Positions 6,147 through 6,641 of a stretch of 6,641 nucleotides of DNA are shown in pieces; the first letter of the stretch is position 1; every line of letters starts with the position of its first letter. The stretch covers positions 1 through 6,641 of the forward strand of contig JACMIV010000114.1 in assembly GCA_014380965.1 (NCBI GenBank), written 5' to 3'. Source of the stretch: Rhizobiaceae bacterium. Its GTDB lineage: Bacteria > Pseudomonadota > Alphaproteobacteria > Rhizobiales > Rhizobiaceae. The position numbers were made by a program, and so were the translations under genes. The notes beneath the pieces were generated by a model. The model worked only from the letters and a program-made list of their open reading frames with translations, was not told where the DNA came from and made no database searches.

Positions 6147-6641
6147 ATGACGGATGACCCTGCCGACGGCCTGTCGCTCGCGTCAGCCATCGCCCGTGGC
6201 GAGACGACCGCGACCGAAGCGCTGGCCGCGTCGCTCGCACGGGCGGCGGAGATGGCTTCGCTCGGCGCGATCCGCCATTTGGATGCAGCGCTTGGAGCGG
6301 AACAGGCGGATCCATTGACGCGGGCGTCATTCAAGTTGGACGCGCCCATGCCGTTCTTCGGGGTGCCGTTCCTCATGAAGGATCTCGGCAGTCCCTCGCT
6401 CGGCCTTCCGGTCGTCGCCGGCGCCCGGCTTCTGATGGACGCTCCCGCCATCGACGCGGACAGTGTCCTCGCTCAGCGTTTCCGGGCCGCGGGCCTCAAC
6501 CCTTTCGGCACGACCACCGTCCCGGAATTCGGTCTTTCGCTTTCGAGCGAGCCCTCAATCGGTCCGATCGCCCGCAATCCGCTCGATCTCTCGCGGACGC
6601 CCGGCGGGTCATCCGGCGGTGCCGCCGCTGCCGTCGCGGCC
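6147..6641 (+). CDS. Amidase-signature family hydrolase (N-terminal 165 residues, partial)
   Basis: This is the start of an amidase-signature enzyme, a Ser-cisSer-Lys hydrolase that cleaves carboxamide or related C-N bonds. The gene runs off the right edge of the window. Visible motifs in order are an N-terminal helical segment with GETTATEALAASLARA (18-33), GVPFLMKDL at 72-80 with the catalytic Lys78, GTTTVPEFGLSLSSE at 121-135, and PGGSSGGAAAAVAA at 152-165, which holds the cis-Ser. The nucleophilic Ser, expected about 25 residues further on, is outside the window. ATG 6147 is the only upstream in-frame start that leaves the binding-protein gene; no good ribosome binding site precedes it, so translation may depend on the gene before it, 40 bases upstream. 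In triazine, biuret and related pathways such amidases act after ring-opening amidohydrolases, which fits this neighbourhood. Aspartyl/glutamyl-tRNA amidotransferase subunit A is less likely given the divergent N-terminus and context. The substrate is unknown. Confidence 0.9.
   Translation, partial: MTDDPADGLSLASAIARGETTATEALAASLARAAEMASLGAIRHLDAALGAEQADPLTRASFKLDAPMPFFGVPFLMKDLGSPSLGLPVVAGARLLMDAPAIDADSVLAQRFRAAGLNPFGTTTVPEFGLSLSSEPSIGPIARNPLDLSRTPGGSSGGAAAAVAA

Noticed and set aside
5045..6451. Long minus-strand open frame of 468 codons opposite the BMP and amidase genes
   Set aside because: It mirrors two genes with clear family motifs on the plus strand, spans their intergenic gap, and its translation (Gly/Arg/Asp-rich, no domain) is typical of antisense frames in GC-rich DNA.
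1..6641. CRISPR array, rRNA, complete tRNA, or phage/defence genes
   Set aside because: I saw no regularly spaced repeats, no full tRNA cloverleaf and no such protein motifs in either strand.

Overview
This looks like a chromosomal piece of an alphaproteobacterium, probably Hyphomicrobiales (Rhizobiales). The coding regions are GC-rich (about 62-65% in the stretches I counted by hand) and use GC-ending codons. The gene families are typical of that group: a CNNM/CorC-type membrane protein, a Gfo/Idh/MocA dehydrogenase, a BMP-family binding protein, and an amidase-signature enzyme. No taxonomic marker gene is present, so this assignment is an inference.

Layout. The window opens with the last 55 codons of an unidentified plus-strand gene (3-170). 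A roughly 230-base gap without convincing features leads to a complete CorC/HlyC-type transporter gene (about 403-1713). This meets, tail to tail across 37 bases, a minus-strand Gfo/Idh/MocA oxidoreductase (1751-2917). Next comes about 820 bases without an intact gene (2918-3738). This gap is clearly less GC-rich (about 45% over 3181-3480 by hand count). It holds a frameshifted, truncated relic of an IS481-like transposase (about 3467-3627) and several inverted repeats. A plus-strand gene group follows: a cytosine-deaminase-like amidohydrolase (3739-5043), a BMP-family substrate-binding protein with a twin-arginine-like signal (5120-6106), and the first 165 codons of an amidase-signature hydrolase (6147 to the window end).

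How the genes may work together. The last three genes are closely spaced (76 and 40 bases) and read as one catabolic or salvage operon: a periplasmic protein captures a nucleobase-like or nucleoside-like compound, an amidohydrolase deaminates or hydrolyses a C-N bond in a ring, and an amidase cleaves a later amide. The true substrate is unknown. The deaminase keeps the metal and catalytic residues of E. coli CodA but has Cys, Gln and Met at three substrate-pocket or flanking positions, so cytosine itself is not assured. The permease and ATPase partners of the binding protein are not in the window and may follow the amidase. The divergent oxidoreductase may belong to the same pathway or be unrelated.

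The most unusual signal is in the leader of the deaminase gene. The motif TCGTCACA occurs three times in alternating orientation between 3641 and 3739. The last copy overlaps the space between ribosome binding site and start codon, including the A of the ATG. The copies can form two mutually exclusive hairpins, or they could be an array of regulator sites.
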